Under the pieces are notes generated by a model that worked only from the letters and a program-made list of their open reading frames with translations, did no database searches and was not told where the DNA came from. From Ruminococcaceae bacterium YRB3002 (lineage in GTDB: Bacteria; Bacillota; Clostridia; Saccharofermentanales; Saccharofermentanaceae), in assembly GCA_900099715.1 (NCBI GenBank), contig FMTG01000002.1, positions 62,001-126,000 of the forward strand: DNA of 64,000 nucleotides, given 5' to 3'. A program made the translations under genes and the position numbers. Below are positions 45,052-53,137 of this stretch, piece after piece. The stretch's first letter is position 1, and every line of letters begins with the position of its first letter.

Positions 45052-45543
45052 ATGCTTGTATTAATAGAAGGACTGGTTTTGTGTTTTTGGCTGCTGATGA
45101 TATGTGTGGCAGGTACTGCAAACGGACCCGTGGGGCTGATCGTGTTCTATGAGCAGAATGTCAAGGACAGAGTTGTTGAACTGGGAATGACTACACCTGA
45201 CAGGATCAGGAGAACATCAGTTATATCAAGTCTTGCATTATTCATTCCTCAATTGACAGTTGTTCCGGCAGTGGTGTATTTCTTTAACGGTGTTGACGGT
45301 TTTTGGAACGGATTTTTACAGCTCTTGGGAATATACATGATCGCGAATCTGTTTGACAGGCTATTTATTGATGAGTGGTGGGTAGGACATACCAAAGCAT
45401 GGATCATTCCCGGCACAGAGGATCTGATGCCTTATATTCCGGCAAAAACAAAAATCGTAAAATGGGTTGGCACCTGTATCGGATATCCGTTATTGTCTGC
45501 AATCCTGTCGGGGATCATGCAGTTAATTGCCGGCGTCAACTGA
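45052..45543 (+). CDS. Membrane protein of unknown function
   Basis: A 163-residue protein with four hydrophobic segments and a conserved-looking loop FDRLFIDEWWVGHTKAWIIPGTEDLMPYIP. GGACAGGAGAG precedes the start. It probably shares an operon with the two genes before. Its end overlaps, tail to tail, the last eight bases of the minus-strand lipoprotein gene. Confidence 0.6.
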   Translation: MLVLIEGLVLCFWLLMICVAGTANGPVGLIVFYEQNVKDRVVELGMTTPDRIRRTSVISSLALFIPQLTVVPAVVYFFNGVDGFWNGFLQLLGIYMIANLFDRLFIDEWWVGHTKAWIIPGTEDLMPYIPAKTKIVKWVGTCIGYPLLSAILSGIMQLIAGVN

Positions 45544-46210
45544 TCGCGTCGGGCCAGCCTCCCACACGTTCGCCGGTTATCGCATCAAGCAGCAGCGTGT
45601 AGTTTTCTTCTACATGCCCGGCATCGTAACGGTACATGTAGGTCAGGATACATTCATTGTTCTTTACCTGATAGTGATAATTGTGATTGAAACAATAAGC
45701 AAAGGCTCTGTCATCGCCTGATTTCTGTTTATAGATCTCCAGCGCGGCATCCGGACCGATCATATTATCTGGATCTGCAAAGTTATTGCAGGTTAATACA
45801 TCAGTTCTGCCCTCACAGATCGTACCGTCTGTGAAAGCAATAACATTAAAATCTTCCGTAATAATGCAGATATCATTCTTATATATATGGAATCTGTACC
45901 ATAAATATGCGCCCGGATCATCGTTCGATGTCTCGTCCAGCATAAATCTCATATCTTTATCCGGAAGGGTTACAGTGTCTTCCAGATACTCTTGTGCTTC
46001 AAACTGGTCCATGATCACATCACCGGATCTTCTGATCTCATACGGACGCTCATCTGAAGTCTCAGTGATCGAATGCCCGTGATTGAGCACACCATTCTGT
46101 TCGCCCTTAACAACAGGCTGACTTTCCGTTGACTGCCGGTCACATCCCGTTATCAGCGCTCCTGCCATCAAAGTGCATGCCATAAGTACCATTAATGTCT
46201 TTTTGATCAT
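45536..46210 (-). CDS. Lipoprotein with PepSY-like C-terminal part
   Basis: A 224-residue predicted lipoprotein; the signal ends GALITGC. I start at the ATG at 46210 because TGGGGGT lies eight bases upstream on this strand. The C-terminal end (ENYTLLLDAITGERVGGW) resembles the PepSY pattern in which LDAxTGEV closes the domain. PepSY proteins often inhibit proteases or sense extracytoplasmic states. Divergent from the HEAT-like gene. Confidence 0.7.
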   Translation of the reverse strand: MIKKTLMVLMACTLMAGALITGCDRQSTESQPVVKGEQNGVLNHGHSITETSDERPYEIRRSGDVIMDQFEAQEYLEDTVTLPDKDMRFMLDETSNDDPGAYLWYRFHIYKNDICIITEDFNVIAFTDGTICEGRTDVLTCNNFADPDNMIGPDAALEIYKQKSGDDRAFAYCFNHNYHYQVKNNECILTYMYRYDAGHVEENYTLLLDAITGERVGGWPDAIS

Positions 46211-46274
46211 GATCAATACCCCCAAAACTGCATCTATACTGATAGTACAATCGACAACGCGAATATGTTGCATA

Positions 46275-46283
46275 TGGTATAAT
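46275..46283 (+). promoter_or_regulatory. Extended -10 element upstream of the HEAT-like gene
   Basis: TGGTATAAT, 40 bases before the start at 46323, in the divergent gap with the lipoprotein gene. Confidence 0.5.
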
Positions 46284-46322
46284 GTTTTTGTTTCAGCTGA
46301 TACATATACAGGGGAGGGTGTT

Positions 46323-47153
46323 ATGCTTTTTAATAAGAAATGGCTGACAGCAAAGTATGGTCCGGATTTTCCCGGAGTAAAAGCTGAAATAGAACGACTG
46401 ACTAATCAGCGTCACCTTCAAAGGATTGCAAAAGAAGCTGAATCATACGAACTTCAAATGATTGCAGTCAGAAAAATAGAAGATCAGCGTGTCCTGATAA
46501 AGATAGCCATGACTGATGCTGAAACAGCAGTTAGAATATGTGCTTTGAACAGAATTGTCAGCAAGGATGCCAGACTGGAAATTGCCGTATCAATAATAGA
46601 AGATGTAAAAGTGTCTGACTATTACCGTGTCGATGCGATAAAAGCAATAATAAATGAATATCCTCAAGCACAGGAACACTTGAGATCGATAATTGCACGT
46701 GCGGACACAAAAGAGATTCTTCGTTCGGCAGAACTCATTGATGATAAAGACGTTGCGCAGGCAGCATTCAGACGTGTTGTCCTGGAGAGCAAGTATACTT
46801 CTGAGAAGATGCAAGCTCTTGAACATATCCGCGATGATGCTTATTTGATTGATATAATCAACAGAGAAGACGATGGTGAAGTGTCTCTGAAAGCTGCAGA
46901 CCGTATCTCGGAAGAAACCAAAAGACAGTCTGCATTTCGTGATATCGCAAATAATACCCGGATCAGGCTTAAAGAACGGTATGAGGCAGCCGTGATGATA
47001 AGTGATGAACAAGAAAGAAGAAATGCTCTTAAGGATATCCTTCTGACCGCTGAAGCAAGAGTAGAACAGAAAAGCGGATCTAATATATGGCACGATAAAG
47101 AAATGATCAGCATTGTTGAGAAATGCAGAACAGCTCTTAATGGACTTGGCTGA
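46323..47153 (+). CDS. Helical-repeat (HEAT-like) protein
   Basis: A 276-residue soluble protein made of helical repeats. Units like ELQMIAVRKIEDQRVLIKIA, AETAVRICALNRI and SEKMQALEHIRDDAYLIDIA-type sequence recur every 30 or so residues, as in HEAT or armadillo-like folds. GGGGAGGG precedes the ATG at 46323; a longer frame would cross the promoter. Likely a protein-interaction scaffold. Function unknown. Confidence 0.65.
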   Translation: MLFNKKWLTAKYGPDFPGVKAEIERLTNQRHLQRIAKEAESYELQMIAVRKIEDQRVLIKIAMTDAETAVRICALNRIVSKDARLEIAVSIIEDVKVSDYYRVDAIKAIINEYPQAQEHLRSIIARADTKEILRSAELIDDKDVAQAAFRRVVLESKYTSEKMQALEHIRDDAYLIDIINREDDGEVSLKAADRISEETKRQSAFRDIANNTRIRLKERYEAAVMISDEQERRNALKDILLTAEARVEQKSGSNIWHDKEMISIVEKCRTALNGLG

Positions 47154-47162
47154 AATAAAAGA

Positions 47163-47270
47163 ATGTCTATAGGATTAAAGAAAGATACAGTCGTTCTGGA
47201 ACCTCATCAGGAAGCCTGGGAGATAGAGGGCGCTGAAATATGCAGAAAGATCAAAGCAAAAAGTGGCGGG
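47163..47270 (+). pseudogene. GrpB-family N-terminal stub
   Basis: The first 30 residues (SIGLKKDTVVLEPHQEAW, then EIEGAEICRKIKA) match the start of GrpB/UPF0157 nucleotidyltransferase-like proteins, which run to about 170 residues. Here the similarity stops and low-complexity basic sequence leads in frame into an unrelated zinc-ribbon gene, so this is a truncated remnant. No strong ribosome binding site. Confidence 0.6.
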
Positions 47271-47327
47271 AAGAGAAAGAATAGAACGGAAAATTACAAC
47301 GGAAATGATAAAGGAAAGGATTCTGCT

Positions 47328-47711
47328 ATGAACGATAATGGTATTCCTATGAGTGGACCTGCTCTGTACACAGTCGAAGAGACGAGACTGGCAATGGAGT
47401 GGAGAGAAAAAGCCTTGGAGCTTGAAGCAAAGTACAAAGACGACTTGATTGAAGCCGGAGATGATGAGGATAAGAAGAGAGCCATAATAAAGCTCATTTA
47501 TGATGAAGTGGGACCGGTTCCGATTCCGATCCGGGTGTCTATGTCAGCAGGCCTTCCAATTGTGATTGAGATTTCAAAATATCAGAAAGAGGTGGAGAAG
47601 GCTGCCAAGATATCAGTCATTAATCCGGACGGTTCATGGACCTGCGGGATCTGCAAGAGCAGGAACACCGGCGATTATTGCAGTATGTGCGGAAATCTGA
47701 GACCGGAATAA
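47328..47711 (+). CDS. Small zinc-ribbon protein
   Basis: A 127-residue protein. I start at ATG 47328, preceded by AAGGAAAGGA; the in-frame upstream part is a GrpB remnant. An N-terminal helical part (YTVEETRLAMEWREKALEL) leads to a C-terminal zinc ribbon WTCGICKSRN with CSMCGNLRP. Function unknown; one of several zinc-ribbon proteins in this part of the window. Confidence 0.6.
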   Translation: MNDNGIPMSGPALYTVEETRLAMEWREKALELEAKYKDDLIEAGDDEDKKRAIIKLIYDEVGPVPIPIRVSMSAGLPIVIEISKYQKEVEKAAKISVINPDGSWTCGICKSRNTGDYCSMCGNLRPE

Positions 47712-47745
47712 TACCTCTGATTGAAATAGTAAACAGGAGATGATC

Positions 47746-48042
47746 ATGCGAAGAAGATACTTGATCGGATTGCTGGTTGTTGTAGTTCTGGCAGTCCTTT
47801 GCCTCATTCCGAGTCCGTTAAACGCTGCGAAAGCAGCAGATGGAGGAACAAGAATGTATTCACCGGTTCTTCCTATATATAAGGTCGTGGATTGGAATAA
47901 GATCGAGATTGCTCAACATGATCCGGACGGACCTGATGCTAATACTTCCAATGGAAAGACAACAAAGGGAATTCAGGTATTCATATTCGGTATGAGCATA
48001 TACGACGGCCGCTATACCATTGAAGGAATCCATACCAGGTGA
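47746..48042 (+). CDS. Small secreted or membrane-anchored protein
   Basis: A 98-residue protein: basic MRRRY start, hydrophobic helix, then ANAAKA-like sequence (LNAAKAAD) suited to signal peptidase, and about 65 residues of exported protein. AGGAG is seven bases before ATG 47746. No family recognised. Confidence 0.5.
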   Translation: MRRRYLIGLLVVVVLAVLCLIPSPLNAAKAADGGTRMYSPVLPIYKVVDWNKIEIAQHDPDGPDANTSNGKTTKGIQVFIFGMSIYDGRYTIEGIHTR

Positions 48043-48069
48043 CTTGCTAACAGATCGAAAGGATTTAAC

Positions 48070-48522
48070 ATGCCGGACTATAAGCTCGCAGACATAAGTG
48101 ATGCAGATATATTGATAAAGATATATAACTCCGCATTTTATGATGATTTCATACGTTACGGACAATGCCCGGCGTATGGCAGATCCCGCTTGGATATGGA
48201 ACAATCAGTACGAGATTATCCGAAGATCATTGCTTATGAGGAGGGAAAGGCTGTCGGAGTCATCTCTTATAAAGCTGAAGGGCAGGGAAAGTACTACATC
48301 GGCTGCCTGGCAGTAATAAAGGAAGAACAGGGCAGGGGAATAGGGACTTTATTGATGGATCATTTTATGAGTGAGCATCCGGATTGGAATGAACTCACGT
48401 TGGTAACGCCGCGAGATAATGAACGCAATATAAGGTTTTATACCGGGCGTTTTGGCTTCGAGATTGTCGGTGAAGAGGTTGACGGTGCTGTAACGGTTCT
48501 TTTGTTCAAACTTATCAGGTAA
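48070..48522 (+). CDS. GNAT-family N-acetyltransferase
   Basis: A 150-residue acetyltransferase. The acetyl-CoA binding motif is YIGCLAVIKEEQGRGIGTLLMDHF (QGRGIGT loop), followed by NIRFYTGRFGFEIVGEE, the usual C-terminal motif. Substrate unknown. GATCGAAAGG lies before the start. Confidence 0.88.
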   Translation: MPDYKLADISDADILIKIYNSAFYDDFIRYGQCPAYGRSRLDMEQSVRDYPKIIAYEEGKAVGVISYKAEGQGKYYIGCLAVIKEEQGRGIGTLLMDHFMSEHPDWNELTLVTPRDNERNIRFYTGRFGFEIVGEEVDGAVTVLLFKLIR

Positions 48523-48575
48523 ATATTATTCGCGTATAATAGACATTGCGAGATAACATGGAGGTGCAGAATGAT

Positions 48576-49598
48576 ATGAGCGGCATAAATGACAGCGAGA
48601 TCCAGTGCGAATGCGGAATGCACTTTTCCGGCAAGTTCTGCCCGAACTGCGGAAGGAAACGTGAAGAAAGCAGCAACTTCACATGCAGCTGCGGATATAC
48701 CGGTTCGGTCAGCAATTTCTGCCCGAACTGCGGATTAATGTATCTGGGTATAAAGAGCAATGCCTCTAATATTGCAAGGACGGAAGAAGAGAAGGCTGCT
48801 CTTCTGCAGCACGGATGGAGGAGCCGCGAAGGAGATTTCCAGCTTGCGATCAAGGGAACGGAGCTTTCAGCGCGCATTCTTTCATCTTCCGGTAATGTGG
48901 ACCTGCGTATCAAGACAACTTATTTGCCGTCAAACGACCTGCGTTATACTGCTGTTTATAACAAGCCGCATCCGGACGAAGAGTTCCGAGTATATGCTGA
49001 CAGAGCAATGATCCCGGATAAGGACGGGATAACATATTGTTCGATTATGAAGATCTGGTATGGTTCCGGCACTCTTCATGCGGATCTGTTGATGTCGGAG
49101 GACAGAAGCGAATCAACGGTAGATCTTGAGATCGACGACAGCATTGTTATCCCGGATCCCGAGCCTTTCTGCGGATGGACGTGTCCAAAGTGCGGATCCC
49201 GGTTCGAGACTGACAGCAAGTGTTCGCGATGCGGTGCCGACATCGAACACTTTGTGCTTTTCGCTTTGTCTGAATATGTATCGTGCAATCCTCCGAGAAG
49301 CAGAGCGATCAGAGTCTATAGATTCGATGACACCAAACTCATACTTGAGGACGGTGAATTCAGACGCTTTATTCCGGCAAGTGTTCTTGAGCCCGCTTAC
49401 GATATAATCAAAGAGTATAAGATCGACAAGTGGGAAGAATACAAGACTCTGAGCGGCGTTATGGGTGGAAGCCAGTCCGTAAGTTACTGGGACGGCAACG
49501 CTCTTGTCGGTACTTCCACCGATTACATGTCCGGTGCAGGCGGAGCATACTATGCACTGAGCGGTCTGTTTACTGGAGCGAGACTTCAGGATAACTGA
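48576..49598 (+). CDS. Multi-zinc-ribbon protein
   Basis: A 340-residue protein. GGAGG at 48561-48565 favours ATG 48576. Three zinc modules are visible: CECGMHFSGKFCPNCGRK, CSCGYTGSVSNFCPNCGLM and, near residue 205, CPKCGSRFETDSKCSRCGAD. Between them is a beta-rich domain. The C-terminus is Gly/Ser-rich (SGVMGGSQSVSYWDGN). Resembles the SPFH/virion-core-associated zinc ribbon proteins loosely; no function assigned. Confidence 0.6.
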   Translation: MSGINDSEIQCECGMHFSGKFCPNCGRKREESSNFTCSCGYTGSVSNFCPNCGLMYLGIKSNASNIARTEEEKAALLQHGWRSREGDFQLAIKGTELSARILSSSGNVDLRIKTTYLPSNDLRYTAVYNKPHPDEEFRVYADRAMIPDKDGITYCSIMKIWYGSGTLHADLLMSEDRSESTVDLEIDDSIVIPDPEPFCGWTCPKCGSRFETDSKCSRCGADIEHFVLFALSEYVSCNPPRSRAIRVYRFDDTKLILEDGEFRRFIPASVLEPAYDIIKEYKIDKWEEYKTLSGVMGGSQSVSYWDGNALVGTSTDYMSGAGGAYYALSGLFTGARLQDN

Positions 49599-49620
49599 GT
49601 TATTATATGGGTTGGTAAAA

Positions 49621-50439
49621 ATGAGAAAGTATTTAAGTCCGGTAATAATGCTTGCTGTTTTTGAAGCAATAGCGGTTACTCTTTGGCTTACAAAGGATAA
49701 TCTGTTTTATTTGATCAATTTCAGCTATATAGGTATTTCTATATCGATTGGATTGTTTTTGTTTATCAGAAAATACAAGTATGCCCGCCGGGTGGTTCAG
49801 TTGCTTGTGGGACTGTATATGCTGGTATATCTTGGCCTTATCTGCCAGGAAAATATGCAGATCGAGGGCTTCTGGTATTACCTTTTCACGGGAGTATTTG
49901 AGGCAGCGACCATACACTATGCTGTTGCAAAGGTCTTCGGCCCTCTGATATTTGGACGGGGATGGTGCGGATATGCATGCTGGACAGCGATGGTATTGGA
50001 TTTTCTGCCGTATAAGGTGCCTGAACAGCCACGTAAGAGGATCGGGTGGATCCGGTATATCACTTTCGCGGTGTCGCTGATATTTGTTGCGGCGCTGTTC
50101 CTGGCAAAGGTTGGTAATATTGAGCGGATCATGTTCTGGGCATTCATCATAGGAAATGTTTTGTATTATGCTGTCGGGATCATATTGGCATTTGCTTTCA
50201 AAGATAACAGGGCATTCTGCAAGTATATCTGTCCCATTACGGTATTCCTAAAGCCGATGAGTTACTTTGCGTTGTTCAGGATAGAATGTGATAAGGAGAA
50301 ATGTATCTCCTGCGGCAAGTGTAAGCGGGTATGTCCTATGGATGTTGATGTGACTGATAATTCCCGTAAGCGTGAGAACGGAACGGAGTGTATCCTTTGC
50401 ATGGAATGCAAGAAGAATTGTCCCAGGGATGCATTGTGA
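49621..50439 (+). CDS. NapH/MauN-type membrane ferredoxin
   Basis: A 272-residue protein with five or six membrane segments. The cysteine motifs GRGWCGYACW and CKYICPIT are those of NapH/CcoG-like membrane electron carriers, and the C-terminal part has two 4Fe-4S sets (CISCGKCKRVCP, CILCMECKKNCP). It probably moves electrons between the quinone pool or a flavoprotein and a partner. No partner is beside it. Start at ATG 49621; the preceding frame starts with TTG and lacks a site. Confidence 0.85.
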   Translation: MRKYLSPVIMLAVFEAIAVTLWLTKDNLFYLINFSYIGISISIGLFLFIRKYKYARRVVQLLVGLYMLVYLGLICQENMQIEGFWYYLFTGVFEAATIHYAVAKVFGPLIFGRGWCGYACWTAMVLDFLPYKVPEQPRKRIGWIRYITFAVSLIFVAALFLAKVGNIERIMFWAFIIGNVLYYAVGIILAFAFKDNRAFCKYICPITVFLKPMSYFALFRIECDKEKCISCGKCKRVCPMDVDVTDNSRKRENGTECILCMECKKNCPRDAL

Positions 50440-50468
50440 CCTGAAGATAATTGATTGGGGGAAGTAAA

Positions 50469-50927
50469 TTGATCAGTATCAGAATTGCAGCAAAAGACGA
50501 TATCGAAGATCTTATGAGCAGCCGGGTCGAAATGCTTAAAGTCGTGAACGGTCTGCCGGAAGACTATGAGTTTTCTGATGAAATGATAAATGAAAGCCGG
50601 GATTACTTTTTGAATGGAGATCATATAACGGTTCTGGCTTTTGACGGCGGCATGGTCGTTGGATGTGCATCCATGAGTTTTATCCGGATAATGCCGACAT
50701 TTGGTCATACTACAGGAAAACGTGCTCATCTAATGAATGTCTATACAAGAAAAGAATACCGGCGTCAGGGCATAGCCCGCGAAATGGTTGATCTGCTGAT
50801 AAAGGAAACCTGGAAAAGAGGTGCGACAGAGATCAGTCTTGATGCAACATCATCGGGCAGACCGCTCTATGAGAACTTGGGCTTTACTGATTCAACAGAA
50901 TGTATGGTTTTGACAAAAGAACGATAG
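50469..50927 (+). CDS. GNAT-family N-acetyltransferase
   Basis: A 152-residue acetyltransferase starting at TTG 50469, after GGGGGAAG. The acetyl-CoA site is MNVYTRKEYRRQGIAREMVDLL and SGRPLYENLGFTDS is the conserved end. Substrate unknown. It converges with the PAP2 gene, one base apart. Confidence 0.85.
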   Translation: MISIRIAAKDDIEDLMSSRVEMLKVVNGLPEDYEFSDEMINESRDYFLNGDHITVLAFDGGMVVGCASMSFIRIMPTFGHTTGKRAHLMNVYTRKEYRRQGIAREMVDLLIKETWKRGATEISLDATSSGRPLYENLGFTDSTECMVLTKER

Positions 50928-50928
50928 T

Positions 50929-51906
50929 TTAATCGGTCTGGCGTCTTGGAGGTTCCTTCCCTCCGCCGAGAAAACCGATCTTATGGAATATGAACGGATA
51001 GATGGCAGTCGGAAAGAGCATCAGTATGAAGTTGCCGGTAAATGATCCGGGCCATATGCCCATATACCGGGTGCATAGATTAGGAACAAACGCATTTGCC
51101 AGGGCGTAAAGCGCACCGCCGATAATAAATCTGAATACCTTTTGCCTGACGGTGATATCTGTCCTGAACCGTATAAACTTCTGTTCGATCCACATTCCGG
51201 TGAGAAAACCTGCGAAGCCTCCCATCGAAGTATAGATGATCATGTCATGCGGATCCGTCATCAAGGTTCCGTCCGGGAAATAATGAACAGGGTATGGCTT
51301 GTACATTATGTACAGGACGGCCAGCATTGAGATGATCAATCCGGTCAGTACGGTTATATTAAGATTCTTCTCAGATTTCCAGGCGTAGTCAAATACTCTG
51401 GACGCGACGAAGATCATTATAACTGTCTCAAGAATGCCGGCAGCAATATCGAAGACCGTATGAACTCCAAGGTATAACCTTGTTAATCCGATAATACATG
51501 CAACTGTCCAGAGAAGAACAGAGATTACTCTATGATTCTTTCTGAGCCAGTGGGCAGTTCCACCGAGATAAGCCGTTCCAAGCTGGGTATGTCCGCTTGG
51601 AAAAGAGTAGCCGCCCTGATTCTTAAGAGCGACCTCGGGAGGTGTGATCCTGCTGTCGATCAGCCATGGCCTCTCTATGCATGTGGTGAGCTTGACCAGA
51701 TGATTCATGGTGTTGCCTCCGGTTATGACCATCATGATCTCATATCCGGCCCGCTTGTCAAAACACCAGTAAACAAGCATCGGCAGTGCTATTGCATAGA
51801 TGAGGCCCCACTCTGAAATGAGATTGGCAACAAAGATCCCGCCATCACCCAGTGCTTCGCGCACCTGTTGGATCAGATACAGCATATCCAATGCCCATCT
51901 CATCAT
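50929..51906 (-). CDS. PAP2-family membrane phosphatase
   Basis: A 325-residue integral membrane phosphatase. The three PAP2 motifs are present: KLTTCIERP, SFPSGHTQLG with the catalytic histidine, and TRLYLGVHTVFDI. Such enzymes dephosphorylate undecaprenyl diphosphate, phosphatidate or related lipids. I choose ATG 51906: AAGGAGG lies eight bases upstream on this strand. Longer than a typical bare PAP2 (about 200), with extra C-terminal helices. Confidence 0.9.
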   Translation of the reverse strand: MMRWALDMLYLIQQVREALGDGGIFVANLISEWGLIYAIALPMLVYWCFDKRAGYEIMMVITGGNTMNHLVKLTTCIERPWLIDSRITPPEVALKNQGGYSFPSGHTQLGTAYLGGTAHWLRKNHRVISVLLWTVACIIGLTRLYLGVHTVFDIAAGILETVIMIFVASRVFDYAWKSEKNLNITVLTGLIISMLAVLYIMYKPYPVHYFPDGTLMTDPHDMIIYTSMGGFAGFLTGMWIEQKFIRFRTDITVRQKVFRFIIGGALYALANAFVPNLCTRYMGIWPGSFTGNFILMLFPTAIYPFIFHKIGFLGGGKEPPRRQTD

Positions 51907-51952
51907 ACTCATACCTCCTTGAATCATTTTAATAATAAGATATCACATAAAA

Positions 51953-51961
51953 TGATATAAT
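51953..51961 (+). promoter_or_regulatory. Extended -10 element upstream of the transglutaminase-like lipoprotein
   Basis: TGATATAAT, 52 bases before the TTG start at 52014. Confidence 0.45.
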
Positions 51962-52013
51962 CGTATTGATTCGGGATAGAGATTATGCTGATGGGAATAA
52001 GGAGATCATTGTT

Positions 52014-53105
52014 TTGAAAAAGATACTGTCGTGCCTGTTATGTTTTGTGATTATCGGTTTGACCGTTACTTCATGCAGCAGTAAAGAGCCTTCTGATACA
52101 ACTGCTTCAGAGACTGCTGTGTCAACAGAAATAACCCCGGCTGTAACGGAGGATACCTCAGCGGAGACAAGTGAGTCTGAGGAGAGCGAAGAAACGGTCA
52201 GATGGTTTACCTTCAATCCTAAGGTATCTTCATCATTCATGCTCGATGTATATGGCCAGGCCAAGTGCGATGCATGGTCCAGCCTTGTGGATGCAGTCAT
52301 GGAGGGCAGGGATACCTTCTCCTGCGTCGATAAACATACATATCTATGGATGATGGCTGATTTCCCTGACAGATACTTTCCTGTTCTCAATGACATAATC
52401 AAGACGCCCGATAACTATCTTGATATCGAGGTCAACGGTACGGCACCCATCGAGTATAAAGTGTCTAAGGACGAGGCTGCACGGATGATAGAAAAGTTCA
52501 CGACTCTTGTTGAGGATATAATTAACGGGAATATAAAGCCTGAGTACAATGATTTCGAGAAGGCATTAGCACTATATAACTATTTTACTGTCACATATGT
52601 TTATGATTACGATACGGCACGACTTGTAGACAGCAATCCTTCCCAGGCAAATTACACATCATCTTACCGCCTCCTGACGCAGAAGACCGGGATCTGCTGC
52701 GAGATCGCCAAGGCGTATTCCTATCTGCTCATGCAGCTTGGAATGGATGCAACTACAGTTACTGAGGGTAAACATGAATGGTCTCTGATAAAGCTGGGCG
52801 GCAATTATTACCATGTCGATCCGACCTGGGTGCTGGAAGACTGGTATAGTCTTAGATACTTTCTGATGACTGACGATCAGCGCCATGATCAGGGCGGATA
52901 TAACAGGAAGGATTTCAAATATGTCGGCGATTATTCTCCGGAGGAAATGCCTGATTACTCTGCGACAGATGACTCCTTCAGTTCCATGTGGGAATGTCAT
53001 GTAACCTCATTTGATCCTGAGACCAAAACGCTGAAATATACTGAATCTGATGACGATGGCAGAGAGATCAGCGGTACATTTGACTATAGTGCATTCTGTA
53101 ACTAG
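52014..53105 (+). CDS. Transglutaminase-like lipoprotein
   Basis: A 363-residue secreted lipoprotein starting at TTG 52014 (AAGGAG upstream); the signal ends TVTSCSS. A Ser/Thr/Glu linker follows. The transglutaminase-like core carries the catalytic triad: Cys in QKTGICCEIAKAY, His in EGKHEWSLI and Asp in YHVDPTWV. Such proteins often process or crosslink surface peptides. The fold is clear, the substrate unknown. Confidence 0.88.
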   Translation: MKKILSCLLCFVIIGLTVTSCSSKEPSDTTASETAVSTEITPAVTEDTSAETSESEESEETVRWFTFNPKVSSSFMLDVYGQAKCDAWSSLVDAVMEGRDTFSCVDKHTYLWMMADFPDRYFPVLNDIIKTPDNYLDIEVNGTAPIEYKVSKDEAARMIEKFTTLVEDIINGNIKPEYNDFEKALALYNYFTVTYVYDYDTARLVDSNPSQANYTSSYRLLTQKTGICCEIAKAYSYLLMQLGMDATTVTEGKHEWSLIKLGGNYYHVDPTWVLEDWYSLRYFLMTDDQRHDQGGYNRKDFKYVGDYSPEEMPDYSATDDSFSSMWECHVTSFDPETKTLKYTESDDDGREISGTFDYSAFCN

Positions 53106-53137
53106 GTGGTTAATGGAACGCAACGGGAAGCTTACAT

